Of a stretch of 64,000 nucleotides of DNA, positions 53,462 to 61,641 are shown in pieces. The notes below the pieces were generated by a model, which did not search any database, was not told the origin of the DNA, and saw nothing but the letters and a program-made list of their open reading frames with translations. The translations under genes were made by a program, and so were the position numbers. The stretch spans positions 62,001-126,000 of the forward strand of contig NZ_JAQYUS010000006.1 of assembly GCF_030686865.1 (NCBI RefSeq), given 5' to 3'. This DNA comes from Kaistella sp. SH40-3 (GTDB lineage: Bacteria; Bacteroidota; Bacteroidia; Flavobacteriales; Weeksellaceae). Position 1 is the first letter of the stretch; each line of letters opens with the position of its first letter.

Positions 53462-54109
53462 ATGATTGTACCCGAAGCCTATTTAGAAAATCCTATTTTT
53501 GATCACTTATCCGATCGCGAAAAGGCGGTTCTGAATGCGAATGCCTCGTTAATGCAATTTGATCAGGAAGAAATGTTTATTAAAAATGAAAGCTTATTGT
53601 TTTCAGTATTTTATATTTACAAAGGAGAGGTGAAAATTAAAGACGATAAGTGTCGTCTAATCGATCTATATGGAGAGACCGATTTTATAGGATTGCGTTA
53701 TTTGTTTAATGATGATCCGGTTTTTTTCTCAGCTTATGGTGTGAAAGGAACCCAGGTTATTCAATTTGAGAAAAATGTTTTCAAAAAATTTGTCACTACC
53801 AATGCAATGTTTCTGGTAGATGTTTATAATGAGTCCTACAACAATATAACCGCGCTCACCAGAAATCTTTTGAGTTACAAAGCCCATAAAATCAATGGTG
53901 CATTGGCAGATTTTCTCTTACATTACAACGACAGAGGTTGTCTGCAATTTTTGAAACAGAAAGAAATCAGCGAAGTTTTAGGCTATTCACGAGAGAATGT
54001 GAATAAATGTTTGAATGAATTTACTTCCGAAGGATACATTAAATTTACCGACGAAAAGATAGAAATTCTTAATGATGAAGGTTTGAAAGCCATTCGGAAA
54101 TTCGGCTAA
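53462..54109 (+). CDS. Crp/Fnr family transcriptional regulator
   Basis: The 215-residue protein has an N-terminal cyclic-nucleotide-binding-like barrel (about 10-120). A dimer helix and a winged helix-turn-helix follow (QKEISEVLGYSRENVNKCLNEF, about 165-186). It lacks the N-terminal cysteine cluster of Fnr, so it does not look like an iron-sulfur oxygen sensor. The effector is unknown. Divergent placement suggests control of the dcu-porin genes. Confidence 0.85.
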   Translation: MIVPEAYLENPIFDHLSDREKAVLNANASLMQFDQEEMFIKNESLLFSVFYIYKGEVKIKDDKCRLIDLYGETDFIGLRYLFNDDPVFFSAYGVKGTQVIQFEKNVFKKFVTTNAMFLVDVYNESYNNITALTRNLLSYKAHKINGALADFLLHYNDRGCLQFLKQKEISEVLGYSRENVNKCLNEFTSEGYIKFTDEKIEILNDEGLKAIRKFG

Positions 54110-54115
54110 GATTGA

Positions 54116-54544
54116 TTAGACATCTTTAATAAAGTCTTCATATTCATAAAATACTCTTTCGAATCCTTCCATTTTTTCTATAAAAAATTCAAAGATTTCC
54201 TGCCACGTATTTTTATTGTAAATCGAAACATTTTCTTTGGTGATCCAAAATCTAGAAATGACTTTGCCGTTTTCTAAAGTATAGAATTCATCTTTGTGAA
54301 TTTCCCCTAATTCCTCTTCTAAAATAGATTCCAACGACCACATTTTCTCGAAATAAGCATTTCGAAAAATCTCATCATTCATTTCTATATCTAAAGAAAC
54401 TTCGGCTTTTTTAGCATCAGCATTAAATTTAAAAGAGAAATCTTTAATCTTGGTATTGTATAAAATCCATTTTCTGGGAAAACTTTTCCCAAAGGCGATC
54501 CAGAATTCTTTTCTTAATTTTTGTGCTTCTTCTTTGCTAAACAT
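54116..54544 (-). CDS. DUF4268-like protein
   Basis: The 142-residue protein is rich in aromatic and acidic residues (REFWIAFGKSFPRKW, FRNAYFEKMWSLESILEEELG, SRFWITKENVSIY). This agrees with the DUF4268 family as I know it, whose function is not established. It has no signal or membrane helix. It ends 6 bases from the convergent regulator gene. Confidence 0.65.
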   Translation of the reverse strand: MFSKEEAQKLRKEFWIAFGKSFPRKWILYNTKIKDFSFKFNADAKKAEVSLDIEMNDEIFRNAYFEKMWSLESILEEELGEIHKDEFYTLENGKVISRFWITKENVSIYNKNTWQEIFEFFIEKMEGFERVFYEYEDFIKDV

Positions 54545-54766
54545 TCCACTGAATTTATGACCTGCGAACTTACTTAAAATATCACATTATAAACAATGCA
54601 GTGGGCAATTTTTAAGGAAAATCGTTTGGCAATTATTTTTCTACCTAAATAAATATTTTCAGTTCTTTCTATTTAAATAAATAATATGCGTGAATTCGTA
54701 GCAAAGTTTGTTGTGTTTAAAACCTTACTTCTCTATCTTCTGAAAAGTTTTACTTAATTTTACATC

Positions 54767-55174
54767 ATGCTTTCTAAAAAATCTCAGTATGCACTCAGAG
54801 CGCTTTCTTTTCTCGTGGAGAAAAAGAATCAAGGACCTGTTTTGATTTCAGATATTGCCAATGAGAAAAAAATTCCGATCAAATTTTTAGAAAACATTCT
54901 TTTGGAACTTAAAAAAGCCGAAATCCTGGATAGCAAAAAAGGAAAAGGTGGCGGCTATTTTTTTAATGCGAATCCGGCTGATGTTTCGCTTGCTACCATC
55001 ATCCGTTTGGTGAATGGTCCGATTGCAATGATTCCTTGTGTGAGTCTTAATTTTCATGAACAATGTCTAAATTGCAATCAGGAACATTGTGGTTTACATG
55101 ATGTCCTGATCGAAGTTCGCGATGCCTCTTTAGCGATTTTAGAAAAGAAGACTTTGCTCGATATTGTAGATTAA
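54767..55174 (+). CDS. Rrf2 family transcriptional regulator
   Basis: The 135-residue protein has the Rrf2 winged helix (KKSQYALRALSFLVE, IPIKFLENILLELKKAEILDS, GKGGGYFF). Four cysteines, C91, C100, C103 and C108, lie in the region where IscR and NsrR hold an iron-sulfur cluster. It is 89 bases before cysH and probably represses the sulfate genes, sensing cysteine, sulfide or cluster status. CymR-like or IscR-like roles are both possible. Confidence 0.88.
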   Translation: MLSKKSQYALRALSFLVEKKNQGPVLISDIANEKKIPIKFLENILLELKKAEILDSKKGKGGGYFFNANPADVSLATIIRLVNGPIAMIPCVSLNFHEQCLNCNQEHCGLHDVLIEVRDASLAILEKKTLLDIVD

Positions 55175-55205
55175 TTCGATCCCTTTTTATTTATTTTAAT
55201 AGTCC

Positions 55206-55242
55206 ACCAATTTGGTAGGATAATAAATTTATTGCAAATTTG
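55206..55242 (+). promoter_or_regulatory. Promoter and operator of the cys operon
   Basis: A -33 TTTG (55211-55214) and a -7 CAAATTTG (55235-55242, one mismatch to TAnnTTTG) are 20 bases apart. The palindrome ACCAATTTGGT (55206-55216) covers the -33 element, and a second, AATAAATTTATT (55222-55233), lies between the boxes. A repressor bound here would block RNA polymerase. Confidence 0.5.
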
Positions 55243-55263
55243 CTGACATTAAATAAAGAAATA

Positions 55264-55959
55264 ATGTTCTCAACAGAAGAAATTCAGCAAATAGAAACCC
55301 TTTCCCTAGAGCAAAGCCTGTTTAAATTGTGCGAGATGATTCCAGACGGAATTGTATTTTCCACTTCTTTAGGACAAGAAGATCAAATCATTACCGATGT
55401 TATTTTTAAAAATAAATTACCCATAAAAGTATTTACATTGGATACGGGAAGATTATTTTACGAACATTATGACCTTCTTTCCAACAACAATTCAAGATAC
55501 AAAATCAAAACAGAAGTCTATTTTCCGGAAGCAGATGATGTTGAAAAATTTGTCAATGAAAAAGGAATTAACGGCTTTTTCCATTCTATAGAAAACAGAA
55601 AAGAATGTTGCTACATCCGAAAAGTAAAACCACTCAATCGTTCTTTGCAAGGAGCAAAAGTTTGGATTACCGGTTTAAGAAGTGAACAATCTGAAAACCG
55701 ACATTCTTTAAAAATGCTGGAATGGGACGAAAGCAGACAACTCTACAAATTTAATCCACTTCTCCACTGGACTTATGATGAAATTTTAAAATACATTGAG
55801 GAACATCAAATTATGGATTTGCCTCTTCATAAAAAAGGGTTCATCAGCGTTGGTTGCAAACCGTGTACAAGAGCAATTGAACCCGGTGAAGATCCGCGTG
55901 CCGGAAGATGGTGGTGGGAAGAATCTCAGAAAGAATGCGGTCTTCATTCAGAAAAATAA
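55264..55959 (+). CDS. cysH: Adenylyl-sulfate (APS) reductase, CysH family
   Basis: I start this at ATG 55264 (MFSTEEIQQIE, 231 residues), not at the upstream TTG. The PAPS/APS reductase fold has SLGQEDQIITD, FTLDTGRL, TGLRSEQSENR and the C-terminal ECGLHSE with the reactive Cys. Two Cys pairs, ECCYIRK and GCKPCTR, are the ligands of the [4Fe-4S] cluster found in APS-reducing enzymes. It yields sulfite with thioredoxin. No APS kinase (cysC) is present, in agreement. Confidence 0.9.
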   Translation: MFSTEEIQQIETLSLEQSLFKLCEMIPDGIVFSTSLGQEDQIITDVIFKNKLPIKVFTLDTGRLFYEHYDLLSNNNSRYKIKTEVYFPEADDVEKFVNEKGINGFFHSIENRKECCYIRKVKPLNRSLQGAKVWITGLRSEQSENRHSLKMLEWDESRQLYKFNPLLHWTYDEILKYIEEHQIMDLPLHKKGFISVGCKPCTRAIEPGEDPRAGRWWWEESQKECGLHSEK

Positions 55960-55977
55960 AAATTCTAAAACTCAATT

Positions 55978-56886
55978 ATGTCAAAATATCATTTAAATGA
56001 TCTGGAGCAATTAGAAGCGGAAAGCATTTATATCATGCGGGAAGTTGCGGCTCAGTTTGAAAAACCTGCACTATTATTCAGCGGTGGAAAAGATTCGATT
56101 ACATTGGTTCATTTGGCGATGAAAGCCTTTGCGCCTATGAAAATCCCTTTTCCTTTAGTTCATATCGACACCGGTCATAATTTCCCGGAAGCCTTGGCGT
56201 ACCGAGATTTTTTAGCCAAAGAAATCGGTGCAGAATTAATTGTCAGGAAAGTGGAAGATACGATTCACAAACAAAAACTGACTGAACCTAAAGGAAAGTT
56301 CGCTTCCAGAAACTGGTTGCAAACGCATACTTTATTAGAAACGATTGAAGAATTCCAATTCGATGCCTGTATTGGTGGAGCGCGACGTGACGAAGAAAAA
56401 GCCAGAGCCAAAGAACGTTTTTTTTCCGTTCGGGATGATTTCGGACAATGGGATCCAAAACTTCAAAGACCGGAATTATGGAAAATCTACAACGGACGAA
56501 TTCACAAAGGTGAAAATGTTCGGGTCTTCCCTATTTCAAACTGGACGGAACTCGATGTTTGGAATTATATTAAAAAAGAAAAAATTCAATTGCCCTCTAT
56601 TTACTTTTCACACGAAAGAGAAGTTTTGGAATATGAAGGTCAGTTAATTGCAGTTTCAGATTTTATTCAAATTGATGAAGATGATGTTATTTCTACAAAA
56701 ACCGTTCGATACAGAACTGTGGGAGATATGACTTGTACGGCAGCGGTAGAAAGTAATGCCGCGACTTTAGATGAAGTTGTTCAGGAAATTACCGCCTCAA
56801 GAATTTCGGAAAGAGGCGAAACCCGAATCGATGATAAAGTGACCGAAGCCGCAATGGAGGATCGTAAGAAAGGCGGATACTTCTAA
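55978..56886 (+). CDS. cysD: Sulfate adenylyltransferase subunit 2
   Basis: The 302-residue protein has the PP-loop SGGKDSITLVHLA, then IDTGHNFPEAL, ACIGGARRDEEKARAKER and FPISNWTELDVWNYI. With the CysN GTPase it makes APS from sulfate and ATP. It lies 18 bases after cysH. The gap to cysN, 153 bases, is unusually wide because a repeat element sits there. Confidence 0.96.
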   Translation: MSKYHLNDLEQLEAESIYIMREVAAQFEKPALLFSGGKDSITLVHLAMKAFAPMKIPFPLVHIDTGHNFPEALAYRDFLAKEIGAELIVRKVEDTIHKQKLTEPKGKFASRNWLQTHTLLETIEEFQFDACIGGARRDEEKARAKERFFSVRDDFGQWDPKLQRPELWKIYNGRIHKGENVRVFPISNWTELDVWNYIKKEKIQLPSIYFSHEREVLEYEGQLIAVSDFIQIDEDDVISTKTVRYRTVGDMTCTAAVESNAATLDEVVQEITASRISERGETRIDDKVTEAAMEDRKKGGYF

Positions 56887-56904
56887 TTAAAAACAAATCG
56901 TTTT

Positions 56905-57005
56905 TAGAACCCTAATTCTGCAGCCCGACTTGAGCGGAAATCCTTTTTTTGTAGGGCAAAAGCGATGGAAAAAAAGATTGGGAGCGGAAGGCGGAGATGC
57001 TGCCC
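56905..57005. repeat. Interspersed repeat element, copy 3
   Basis: GCCCGACTTGAGCGGAAATCC, split by a T run, a loop and AAAAAAAGATTGGGAGCGGAAGGCGG, forms a hairpin-like unit inside the cysD-cysN gap. It shares its plan with the copies at 22.0 kb and 2.5 kb. It is transcribed within the operon and does not look coding. Confidence 0.55.
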
Positions 57006-57039
57006 AAATAAAAACCTTTTAAAGAAAGAAAATAAAGAA

Positions 57040-58278
57040 ATGGATATATTAAGATTAATGACGGCCGGAAGCGTTGATGATGGTAAAAGCACCTTAATTG
57101 GTCGCCTTTTATACGACAGCAAAAGTATTCTGGTCGATCAACTGGAAGTCTTGGAAAAGCAGTCTAAAAATAAAAATTCAGACGGAATTGATTTGGCGAT
57201 TCTTACCGATGGATTGCGTGCAGAAAGAGAACAGGGAATTACGATTGACGTCGCCTACCGATATTTTTCAACACCGAATCGGAAATTTATTATTGCGGAT
57301 GCTCCCGGTCACGTTCAATACACGAGAAACATGATTACCGGCGCGTCTAATTCTGATTTGATGATTATCCTGATCGATGCTCGACAAGGTGTGATTGAGC
57401 AAACCAGAAGACACAGTATTATCGCTTCCCTTTTAAAAATTAAACACATCGTCATTGCGGTGAATAAAATGGATTTGGTTAATTATTCAGAAGAAGTTTT
57501 TGAAAATATTAAAACCGATTATCTGGAAATTGCTAAAAAATTGAACCTCAGCAATATTCAGTTTTTCCCAATCTCTGCTTTAGATGGCGATAATATCGTC
57601 GATCGATCTACGAAAATGCCTTGGTTTAAAGAAAATTCTTTATTAGAATATTTGGAGCAAGTTGAAATCAATAAAGAAATTAATCTGGAAGACACGCGCT
57701 TTCAAGTGCAATTTGTTATTCGTCCGCAAACCGAAGAACTGCATGATTATCGAGGTTATGCCGGCGAAATCGTAAGTGGAATTTACAAGAAAGGTGATCG
57801 TATAAAAGTGCTTCCGCAGAATATAGAAACCACGATTATTAAAGTTGAAACCGGCGGAAAAGAAGTCGATGAAGTTTTCGCACCTCAACCTGCTGTTATT
57901 CATATTGAAGATGATATCGATATTTCACGTGGTGATTATTTTGTTCATGCAGACCAACTTCCGACCGTGGCTAATGAATTTGAAGCGTTAGTTTGTTGGA
58001 TGGATCATAAAGAATTAGTGATCGGGAATAAATATTTTCTGCAGCACAGAAGTAAGTTGATTAAAACGATTATCAAAGAAATTGATTATAAATTAGATGT
58101 CAATTCCTTAGAAAAAACGCCAACTGATTCTGTCAAATTGAATGAAGTCGTAAAAGTTACTTTAAAAACCGCGAGTCCTTTAGTACATGATTCTTTTGAA
58201 AAAAACAAAGGAACAGGAAGTGCGATTTTGGTCGACGAAACAAGCAATTCAACTGTTGGCGCGGTAATGATTCTATAA
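57040..58278 (+). CDS. cysN: Sulfate adenylyltransferase subunit 1 (GTPase)
   Basis: I start this at MDILRLMTAGSVDDGKSTLIG (412 residues). A longer frame reaches 56965, but its extra 25 codons run through the repeat element. G motifs are GSVDDGKST, DAPGHVQYTRNM and NKMDL. An EF-Tu-like domain 2 and 3 follow. It couples GTP hydrolysis to APS formation. There is no fused CysC kinase domain. It ends 3 bases before the next gene. Confidence 0.95.
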   Translation: MDILRLMTAGSVDDGKSTLIGRLLYDSKSILVDQLEVLEKQSKNKNSDGIDLAILTDGLRAEREQGITIDVAYRYFSTPNRKFIIADAPGHVQYTRNMITGASNSDLMIILIDARQGVIEQTRRHSIIASLLKIKHIVIAVNKMDLVNYSEEVFENIKTDYLEIAKKLNLSNIQFFPISALDGDNIVDRSTKMPWFKENSLLEYLEQVEINKEINLEDTRFQVQFVIRPQTEELHDYRGYAGEIVSGIYKKGDRIKVLPQNIETTIIKVETGGKEVDEVFAPQPAVIHIEDDIDISRGDYFVHADQLPTVANEFEALVCWMDHKELVIGNKYFLQHRSKLIKTIIKEIDYKLDVNSLEKTPTDSVKLNEVVKVTLKTASPLVHDSFEKNKGTGSAILVDETSNSTVGAVMIL

Positions 58279-58281
58279 TTC

Positions 58282-59808
58282 ATGAGCGAAGTTCAACCTA
58301 ATAATATGCATCCGTTATTCCTTAATTTGGAAAGGATTCCCGTATTATTGGTTGGACATGATGAATTGATTCTCCAAGCATTAAAACAAATCGTTCGGAA
58401 TTCTATCCATTGTAAAATCAAAATTTTTGATGAAAATAGTTCAGAAGATTTAATTGAATTCTCGAGAGGCAGATCAAACATTACTCTTTTCCCTCGAAAA
58501 ATGGAAGAAGATGATTTACAAGATTTTGCCTTGCTAATAATTTCAACTGAAGATCATGAATACGAAGAACATCTTCTTCAACTTTCTCAAAATAAAAATG
58601 TTCTGATCAATGTCATCGGGAAACCACAAATCAGTGATTTCTCTTTGGTTTCAGTCATTAAAAAAGAAAATATAAAACTGGGAATTTCATCTAATGATTA
58701 TTCGCCAGAAGTTCAGGAAAGAATCAACCGAATTATCGAACACAGCATTCCATCGGACTTGGAGGAGTTTATTGGTAAATTAAAATTCGCCTATAAAAAC
58801 CCTTTGATGAATCGAGAAGATGAACTGAAATCGCTCGACACGATTACGGCTGATTATCTTGATCAGAAACAAAAACATCCTCTCGCCAATTCTGAATTTG
58901 AGAATTTAGAAAAAATAACGAAAGCCGTTCGCCGTCGGTCTAATATCTATCTTGGTATAATCGGCGTCATGGTTTTAATTGGCGTTTTGTCTTATATTCT
59001 TTTTGAATTTCAATTATTCCCGGATATCAATGCATTTCTAAATGCCGACAATCATATTTTTTATAAAATGCTGGCGGTTGGTTTCGTCGCAGAACTGGTT
59101 GTCGGAAGTACGGGAATGGGTTACGGAATTATTTGCACCACGATTCTATTAATGTTGAATATTGCACCACCAATTATTAGCGCAAGTATTCACTCGGCAG
59201 AAACATTTACGTCTGCAGCGGGAAGCATCAGCCATTTCCGCTTAAAGAATGTAAATATGAAACTGGTGAAAGCCTTGGCGCTTCCGGCAATTATTGGTGC
59301 GATTATCGGCGCATTATCTCTTACTTATTTTGGTCAACATTATGCGCATATTGTAAAACCAATTATTTCCTGTTACACTTTATATCTTGGAATTAATATT
59401 TTGCGGAACGCTTTCAAAAATAATAGAAAGAAAAAACGCACTCAGAAATCTAGTCGAAACATCAAAGTTTTAGGATTATTCGGCGGGTTTATCGATTCCT
59501 TTACCGGCGGCGGTTGGGGACCAATGGTTACGGGAAGTTTATTAAAAGACGGCCGAACGCCAAGATACGTGATTGGAAGTTCTACCCTTTCGAAATTTAT
59601 TTTAACCATTACGAGTGCAATTACTTTTGTGATAACAATCGGCATTCAACATTGGAATATAGTTCTCGGTCTTTTAATTGGTGGAATTGTTACCGCACCT
59701 TTTGCAGCAATGCTTACGAGCAAAATTCCGATTAAGAAAATGTTTGTGGTTATTGGGATTCTTATAATTAGTTTGAGTGTTATTTCGATTGTAAAATCGT
59801 TGACTTAG
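58282..59808 (+). CDS. Fusion: degenerate precorrin-2 dehydrogenase-like domain plus TSUP (TauE/SafE) sulfite exporter
   Basis: The 508-residue protein has two parts. Residues 8-165 follow the Met8/CysG-N fold: PLFLNLERIPVLLVGHDELI for the NAD-binding strand, LLIISTEDHEYEEHLLQLSQ, then NVLINVIGKPQISDF. The usual Gly-Gly-Gly turn is VGHDE, so nucleotide binding is probably lost. Residues about 225-508 have eight or nine membrane helices with the TSUP repeats GSTGMGYGIICTTILL and GGFIDSFTGGGWGPM. It ends the sulfate-to-sulfite operon, so it may move sulfite or sulfide, or sense its excess. No sulfite reductase gene follows. Confidence 0.8.
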   Translation: MSEVQPNNMHPLFLNLERIPVLLVGHDELILQALKQIVRNSIHCKIKIFDENSSEDLIEFSRGRSNITLFPRKMEEDDLQDFALLIISTEDHEYEEHLLQLSQNKNVLINVIGKPQISDFSLVSVIKKENIKLGISSNDYSPEVQERINRIIEHSIPSDLEEFIGKLKFAYKNPLMNREDELKSLDTITADYLDQKQKHPLANSEFENLEKITKAVRRRSNIYLGIIGVMVLIGVLSYILFEFQLFPDINAFLNADNHIFYKMLAVGFVAELVVGSTGMGYGIICTTILLMLNIAPPIISASIHSAETFTSAAGSISHFRLKNVNMKLVKALALPAIIGAIIGALSLTYFGQHYAHIVKPIISCYTLYLGINILRNAFKNNRKKKRTQKSSRNIKVLGLFGGFIDSFTGGGWGPMVTGSLLKDGRTPRYVIGSSTLSKFILTITSAITFVITIGIQHWNIVLGLLIGGIVTAPFAAMLTSKIPIKKMFVVIGILIISLSVISIVKSLT

Positions 59809-59814
59809 TTTTTT

Positions 59815-60165
59815 TAACCACACAAGTCACAAAAGTTTTTAATGGCTGAAGTTTTAAATAATGCTGCTGAAAGTTCACAAAACGTCTATTGAAAAGTTAT
59901 TAAACCACAAAAGTCACAAAAGTTTTTAATGGCTGAAGTTTTAAATAATGCTGCTGAAAGTTCACAAAACGTCTATTTAAAAGTTTTTAAACCACAAAAG
60001 TCACAAAAGTTTTTAATGGCTAAACTTTAAAATAATGCTGCTGAAAGTTCACAAAACGTCTATTGAAAAGTTATTTAAACAAAAAGTCACAAAAGTTTTT
60101 AATGGCTGAAGTTTAAAATAACGCTGATGAAAAGTTCACAAAATATTTCTTGAAAATTTTTGACC
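59815..60165 (+). repeat. Tandem array, about 4 units of 87 bp
   Basis: The word GTCACAAAAGTTTTTAATGG recurs at 59826, 59913, 60000 and 60086, a period of 87, 87 and 86. Each unit continues AATAATGCTGCTGAAAGTTC, then ACAAAACGTCTAT. The first two units are nearly identical and the fourth is the most worn. It occupies most of the 542-base gap between the TSUP fusion and kbl. No frame persists through it, so it is non-coding. Confidence 0.9.
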
Positions 60166-60301
60166 GCAGAAAATCCAAAAGGTTTATTTATCAGGACATT
60201 CAAAAGGTTGTAAAAGGTGCTAGGAATAACGCTCTTAATTATTTACATTCTTTTGTACTATTTTTTTCAATTACCTTTTACTTCTTTTGCGGTTAAAATA
60301 T

Positions 60302-60328
60302 AAAAACCTTCCATTACAGAAGGTTTTT
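60302..60328 (-). terminator. Terminator of kbl
   Basis: Perfect 10-bp stem AAAAACCTTC/GAAGGTTTTT with a T run on the minus strand. Confidence 0.8.
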
Positions 60329-60350
60329 AAATATATTTCGGAACAAGTTT

Positions 60351-61544
60351 TTAAATAACTCCTAAATCTTTTCCTACTTTTTCGAAAGCAGCAATCGCTA
60401 TGTCTAACTGTTCTCTGGTATGAGCCGCAGAAAGTTGAACTCTGATTCTGGCTTTTCCTTTTGGCACAACCGGATAAAAGAAGCCGATGACATAAATTCC
60501 TTCATCCATTAATTTTTCCGCCATTTTTTGGGCTAAAGGTGCGTCGTATAACATTACCGGAACAATCGCAGCATCGCCATCAGGAATATCAAAACCTTTG
60601 GCTTTCATTTCTTTTCTGAAGTATTCTGCATTTTCCATTACCTTGTCTCTCAAAGTCGTATCGTCGGAAATCATATCCAACACTTTAATCGCTGCCCCAA
60701 CAATTCCGGGAGCGAGAGAATTCGAGAATAAATAAGGTCTGGAACGCTGTCTCAACATATCGATGATTTCTTTTTTACCGGAAGTAAATCCGCCAAGCGC
60801 GCCGCCTAATGCTTTTCCTAAGGTTGAAGTGATGATATCTACTCTACCCATTACATCGTTTGCTTCGTGAGTTCCACGACCGGTTTTCCCGATAAACCCT
60901 GTAGCGTGAGAATCATCAACCATGACCAAACAATCATATTTTTCTGCTAAATCGCAAAGTCCTTTCAGATCTGCAACAATTCCGTCCATGGAGAAAACTC
61001 CGTCGGTAACGATGATTTTAAAACGGTGATTATTTTTGGAAGCCTCAATTAACTGCTCTTCCAGATCTGCCATATTATTATTTTTGTAACGGTATCTGGC
61101 TGCTTTACACAAACGCACGCCATCAATGATTGAAGCGTGATTTAATTCATCAGAAATAATGGCGTCCTGATCAGTAAACAAAGGTTCGAAAACGCCACCA
61201 TTTGCATCAAAACAAGCAGCATATAAAATCGTGTCTTCTAAGCCTAAAAACTTAGAAATCTTGGCTTCTAATTCTTTGTGAATATCCTGAGTTCCACAAA
61301 TAAAACGGACGGACGATAATCCGTAGCCACGACTTTCGATCATATCCTGTGACGCTTTCATCACTTCGGGATTATTTGATAATCCTAAATAGTTATTCGC
61401 ACAGAAATTCAAAAGAGTTTTTCCGTTGGCTTCAATCACAGCAGATTGCTGTGAAGTAATGATGCGTTCGGTTTTAAACAAACCATCATTTTTAATATTT
61501 TGAAGTTCGTTCTGAAGATTTTCCAGATAATTTTTAGAAATCAT
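60351..61544 (-). CDS. kbl: Glycine C-acetyltransferase (2-amino-3-ketobutyrate CoA ligase)
   Basis: The 397-residue alpha-oxoamine synthase has [38 protein letters not shown] and the PLP-lysine motif [15 protein letters not shown]. It starts [22 protein letters not shown]. It cleaves 2-amino-3-ketobutyrate to glycine and acetyl-CoA in threonine breakdown. tdh is not adjacent. A serine palmitoyltransferase-like role is less likely given the match to Kbl. Confidence 0.93.
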   Translation of the reverse strand: MISKNYLENLQNELQNIKNDGLFKTERIITSQQSAVIEANGKTLLNFCANNYLGLSNNPEVMKASQDMIESRGYGLSSVRFICGTQDIHKELEAKISKFLGLEDTILYAACFDANGGVFEPLFTDQDAIISDELNHASIIDGVRLCKAARYRYKNNNMADLEEQLIEASKNNHRFKIIVTDGVFSMDGIVADLKGLCDLAEKYDCLVMVDDSHATGFIGKTGRGTHEANDVMGRVDIITSTLGKALGGALGGFTSGKKEIIDMLRQRSRPYLFSNSLAPGIVGAAIKVLDMISDDTTLRDKVMENAEYFRKEMKAKGFDIPDGDAAIVPVMLYDAPLAQKMAEKLMDEGIYVIGFFYPVVPKGKARIRVQLSAAHTREQLDIAIAAFEKVGKDLGVI

Positions 61545-61577
61545 ATTTAAATTATTTTGAAACGCTAAAATACGAAA

Positions 61578-61601
61578 AAAAGCACTCTTTCAAGTGCTTT
61601 T
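61578..61601 (-). terminator. Terminator of the M1 peptidase gene
   Basis: AAAAGCACT/AGTGCTTTT stem, with a T run on the minus-strand side, between kbl and the peptidase. Confidence 0.75.
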
Positions 61602-61641
61602 CTAATTTTGTTATTAATAACATAAGGTTACTTCAACGCTT

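Noticed and set aside
56965-57039. Upstream extension of cysN by 25 codons
   Set aside because: It is translated repeat-element sequence; family similarity starts at MDILRLMTAG.
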